A stretch of DNA of 7,676 nt from CAZRDB01 sp964598695 (GTDB lineage: Bacteria; Armatimonadota; Zipacnadia; UBA1398), in assembly GCA_964598695.1 (NCBI GenBank), contig CAZRDB010000222.1, forward strand, positions 1 through 7,676, written 5' to 3'. The notes under the pieces are model-generated. The model was not told the DNA's origin. It searched no databases and saw nothing but the letters and a program-made list of their open reading frames with translations. The translations under genes were made by a program, and so were the position numbers. Below are positions 5,267 to 7,676 of this stretch, piece after piece. The first letter of the stretch is position 1; each line of letters opens with the position of its first letter.

Positions 5267-7676
5267 CTAGAAGAAGTGGCGGTAGCTGACATACCACCAG
5301 GCCGTTCCGAAGGCGCTCCGGCCCGGGCTGGTGCGCTCGGTCCCCGCGGTCGAGATCCCCGCGCTGGCCTCCAGGAAGCCGTCGCTGCCGACCCGCTTCC
5401 GCAGCGAAGCCTGTGCGCTGAGCGGGATCCCGTAGCCGGCCTGCGAATCGTAGGAGAGCCCGGCGCCGAGGCCGACCGACCACCACAGGCCCTTGGTCGG
5501 GTTGTCCTCGCCGAAGGTGTAGCGCGCCATCAGCGAGTCGTAGCGCGTGGGCGACCAGTACCGGTCCGACGGCTGGCTGTTGGCCATCTCGCGGGCTTCG
5601 ATGCCGAAGGTGGCCCAGTGGGCGCCCTTCCTGCGCATCTGGCGGTTCCACGCGATCGTGGTCCATGAGCGCACGTTGCCGTCGGAGACCCACATGCGGC
5701 TGTAGTCGATGTCCCACCGTGTCTTGGAGCCGGCGCGGTAGGTGAGCCCCATCGCGACCTCGTGGCCGGAGGTCCGATCGAGCAGGGCTCGCGTCGCCGC
5801 CAACAGGCTGTGGCGGTAGGCGGCGCGGAGGTCGATCCGGTCGCTCGCGCGGAGATCGGCCCGCAGCTCGTAGGTGGTCGGGCTGTAGGTTCCGAGGTTG
5901 CGGATCCGGTTCAGGTCGGCGCTGGCGGTGAGGCGCAGCGCGTTCGAGACCTGCCACTCGGCCGTCGCGCCCAGCGCGTTCCAGTCGGTGCCGACCACAT
6001 TCGGCTCTCGGATCCACCGCATCCGGTCGCGCACCTCGAGGTGGAAGGTGGGCGTCACCGGCCAACGCAGCACCATGCCGGAGAGGATCGTCGAGACGTA
6101 GTCGGTGTCGATCGAGGAGCCGAACTCGAAGGCGACGCTCGGGTCGCGGTACGGCCGCAGCGTCCACTCGGTGCGCTTGAGCGTCGGCGAGTCGGCCGCC
6201 AGCACCTCCTCGAGCTTCTCGTAGGCGTCGACCGCCTGCTTGGGCCGGTTGCTGTCGAGCCCCACGCCCACGAGCTGGACGAGGGCGTCAAGGTTCTCCG
6301 GGTTCCGCGCGAGGACGTCGCGCAGCTCCTTGTAGGCCGCGTCGGAGCGACCCGACCAGCGCAGCGCTTGTGCCTTCGCCACCCGCAAACCGTCGTCGTC
6401 GGGCTTCATCGCGATCGCCCGCTCGTAGTCGCGCAGCGCCTCTCCGTACCGGCCCGCCACCGCGAAGACATAGGCGCGCGCCGCGAGGACCCGGACGTCG
6501 TCCGGATCGGCGGCGAGGTAGGCCTCGAGGGCGTACAGGGCGTCCTTCTCGCGTTTGGCCCAGGCGAGCGAACGGATCATCCCGAGCTGAGCCGACCAGT
6601 CGGTGTCATCCATGCGGATCGCCTGGCGATAGTACTCGATCGCCTCCGCCGGACGATCGGTCAGCGCGAGGATGTCGCCCGTCGTCCGGGCGATGTAGCC
6701 GGTCGGCGCCTCGGCGATCGAGTGCGCGACATGCATCGCCTGCTCGGCCTCGGCATACCGCTCCTGGCGCATGAGCAGCGTCGCGAGGTCGACGAGGATC
6801 CTCCAGTTGGCGGGATCGAGCGCGGCGGCCCGGCGGTACAGCGCCTCGGCTCGCTTCATCGTGCCGGTCTGGGCGGTCAGCTCGCGCGCCTGTTGCACGA
6901 TCCGGCTCGCGGCCCGCGTACGGAGCTGCGCGGCGGTCGCGGCATCCGGGTAGTCGGGCGGCAGGCTCTCCCACACCCCGGCCGCCTTCTCCGCCTCACC
7001 GAGGTCGAGGTAGGCGTCGCTCAGAGCCGAGTAGCCGAGGACGGGGGCGTTCGGGAGCTTCGGCAGCCAGGTCGTCAGACGCTCGACCGCTTCGGCGCTC
7101 CGGTGGTCCCACGAGGCGACGATCCCCGCATCGACCTGCACCGCCGGATCGTCCGGGTACGCCGCAATGGCCGCCTCGGCCAGTCCCTTGGCCTCATCGA
7201 GGTCGCCCTTCCAGGCAGCCTGCAGCGCCAGCTCGCCCATCCCCGCCGGCACCTTGAGCAGCGCGTCGCGGGTGTGCGGATCGGCGGGGTCGAGCGCCAA
7301 CGCGCGGCCGTACGCTTCGCGCGCCTCACGGTAGTGGCCCTGTGCGAGGTGGGCGTCGCCCAGCGCCCGCAGCAGGTAGCTCGGCGCCTGCGCGCCGGCG
7401 GCGCCGGTCGCGGTCTCGAGCACCGAGGCCGCACGGGCGGCGTCGCCCTCCCAAAGCAGCGCGATCCCCAGATCGCCCAGCACGCGCCACGAGCCCGGCG
7501 CGATCTCGATCGCGCGTTCGATCTGCGCAATTCCCTCGTTGAGCTTGCCCGAACGCGCGAGAGCGACCCCGTCGGCCGAGATCCGTCCGGCGAGCAGCTC
7601 GCGGACGCGGTCGATCTCGGGGTGGCCGGGCTGAACCCGCTCGAGCCGGTCGAGCACCGCGAGCGCGGGGTCCTGG
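5267..7676 (-). CDS. TPR-repeat outer-membrane beta-barrel protein, PgaA/BcsC-like polysaccharide exporter (N-terminus missing)
   Basis: The frame is open to the right edge, where it reads 'QDPALAVLDRLERVQPGHPE', already TPR-like. The true start and any signal peptide are therefore outside, and the GTG at 7657 is not the start. About 802 residues are visible. The first 500 or so (7676 to about 6190) are roughly a dozen TPR units, such as 'GKLNEGIAQIERAIEIAPGS', 'GHYREAREAYGRALALDPAD', 'DRPAEAIEYYRQAIRMDDTD' and 'GRYGEALRDYERAIAMKPDD'. The last 300 or so alternate short amphipathic strands ('FHLEVRDRMRWI', 'LRLTASADLNRI', 'YELRADLRASDRIDLRAAYR'), include a 'DRYWSPTRYDSLMARYTF' motif near 5525-5565, and end 'WWYVSYRHFF', with the terminal Phe of outer-membrane barrels. 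A periplasmic TPR superhelix plus C-terminal barrel is the layout of PgaA and BcsC, which pass exopolysaccharide across the outer membrane; the domain sizes match PgaA better. A YaiO-type barrel is an alternative. The synthase partner would be expected upstream, beyond 7676. Confidence 0.85.
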   Translation of the reverse strand, partial: QDPALAVLDRLERVQPGHPEIDRVRELLAGRISADGVALARSGKLNEGIAQIERAIEIAPGSWRVLGDLGIALLWEGDAARAASVLETATGAAGAQAPSYLLRALGDAHLAQGHYREAREAYGRALALDPADPHTRDALLKVPAGMGELALQAAWKGDLDEAKGLAEAAIAAYPDDPAVQVDAGIVASWDHRSAEAVERLTTWLPKLPNAPVLGYSALSDAYLDLGEAEKAAGVWESLPPDYPDAATAAQLRTRAASRIVQQARELTAQTGTMKRAEALYRRAAALDPANWRILVDLATLLMRQERYAEAEQAMHVAHSIAEAPTGYIARTTGDILALTDRPAEAIEYYRQAIRMDDTDWSAQLGMIRSLAWAKREKDALYALEAYLAADPDDVRVLAARAYVFAVAGRYGEALRDYERAIAMKPDDDGLRVAKAQALRWSGRSDAAYKELRDVLARNPENLDALVQLVGVGLDSNRPKQAVDAYEKLEEVLAADSPTLKRTEWTLRPYRDPSVAFEFGSSIDTDYVSTILSGMVLRWPVTPTFHLEVRDRMRWIREPNVVGTDWNALGATAEWQVSNALRLTASADLNRIRNLGTYSPTTYELRADLRASDRIDLRAAYRHSLLAATRALLDRTSGHEVAMGLTYRAGSKTRWDIDYSRMWVSDGNVRSWTTIAWNRQMRRKGAHWATFGIEAREMANSQPSDRYWSPTRYDSLMARYTFGEDNPTKGLWWSVGLGAGLSYDSQAGYGIPLSAQASLRKRVGSDGFLEASAGISTAGTERTSPGRSAFGTAWWYVSYRHFF

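Overview
The window is about 70% GC and densely coded. The organism is most likely a Gram-negative bacterium, because the right-hand gene encodes a TPR protein ending in an outer-membrane beta-barrel with a terminal Phe, and two other genes encode signal-peptide proteins. GC content and the mix of families would suit a metagenome-assembled genome from a high-GC diderm phylum, but the sequence does not fix the taxon. Two runs of exactly ten N show that this is a scaffold with gaps of unknown size.

Layout: (1) 1-443, minus strand: the 5' part of a gene for a small secreted protein of unknown function, cut by the left edge. (2) 444-760: a divergent intergenic region with three strong inverted repeats and no recognisable gene. 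(3) 761-1897, plus strand: an XRE-type helix-turn-helix regulator with a long helical C-terminal domain. (4) 1901-4190, minus strand: a secreted right-handed parallel beta-helix protein resembling the GH141-like carbohydrate-active family. It is broken in the assembly by two N gaps and a corrupted tract beside one of them. (5) 4301-5188, plus strand: a GNAT acetyltransferase, probably with a degenerate second GNAT-like half, divergent from the beta-helix gene. (6) 5211-5240: a hairpin between convergent genes. (7) 5267-7676, minus strand: a large TPR plus outer-membrane barrel protein of PgaA/BcsC-like architecture, with its N-terminus beyond the right edge.

How the parts may fit: the TPR-barrel protein looks like a polysaccharide exporter and the beta-helix protein like an exported polysaccharide-acting enzyme, so the right two thirds may concern an envelope or extracellular polysaccharide. 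This is inference. The two genes are not in one operon, and the synthase expected beside such an exporter would lie upstream, beyond position 7676. The regulator at 761 shares a palindrome-rich control region with the small secreted protein, so it may regulate that gene and itself.

I saw no tRNA, rRNA, CRISPR, insertion sequence or phage signature. Nothing here amounts to a clearly new system. The best leads are the palindrome-rich divergent region and the assembly damage inside the beta-helix gene, which will mislead automatic annotation.
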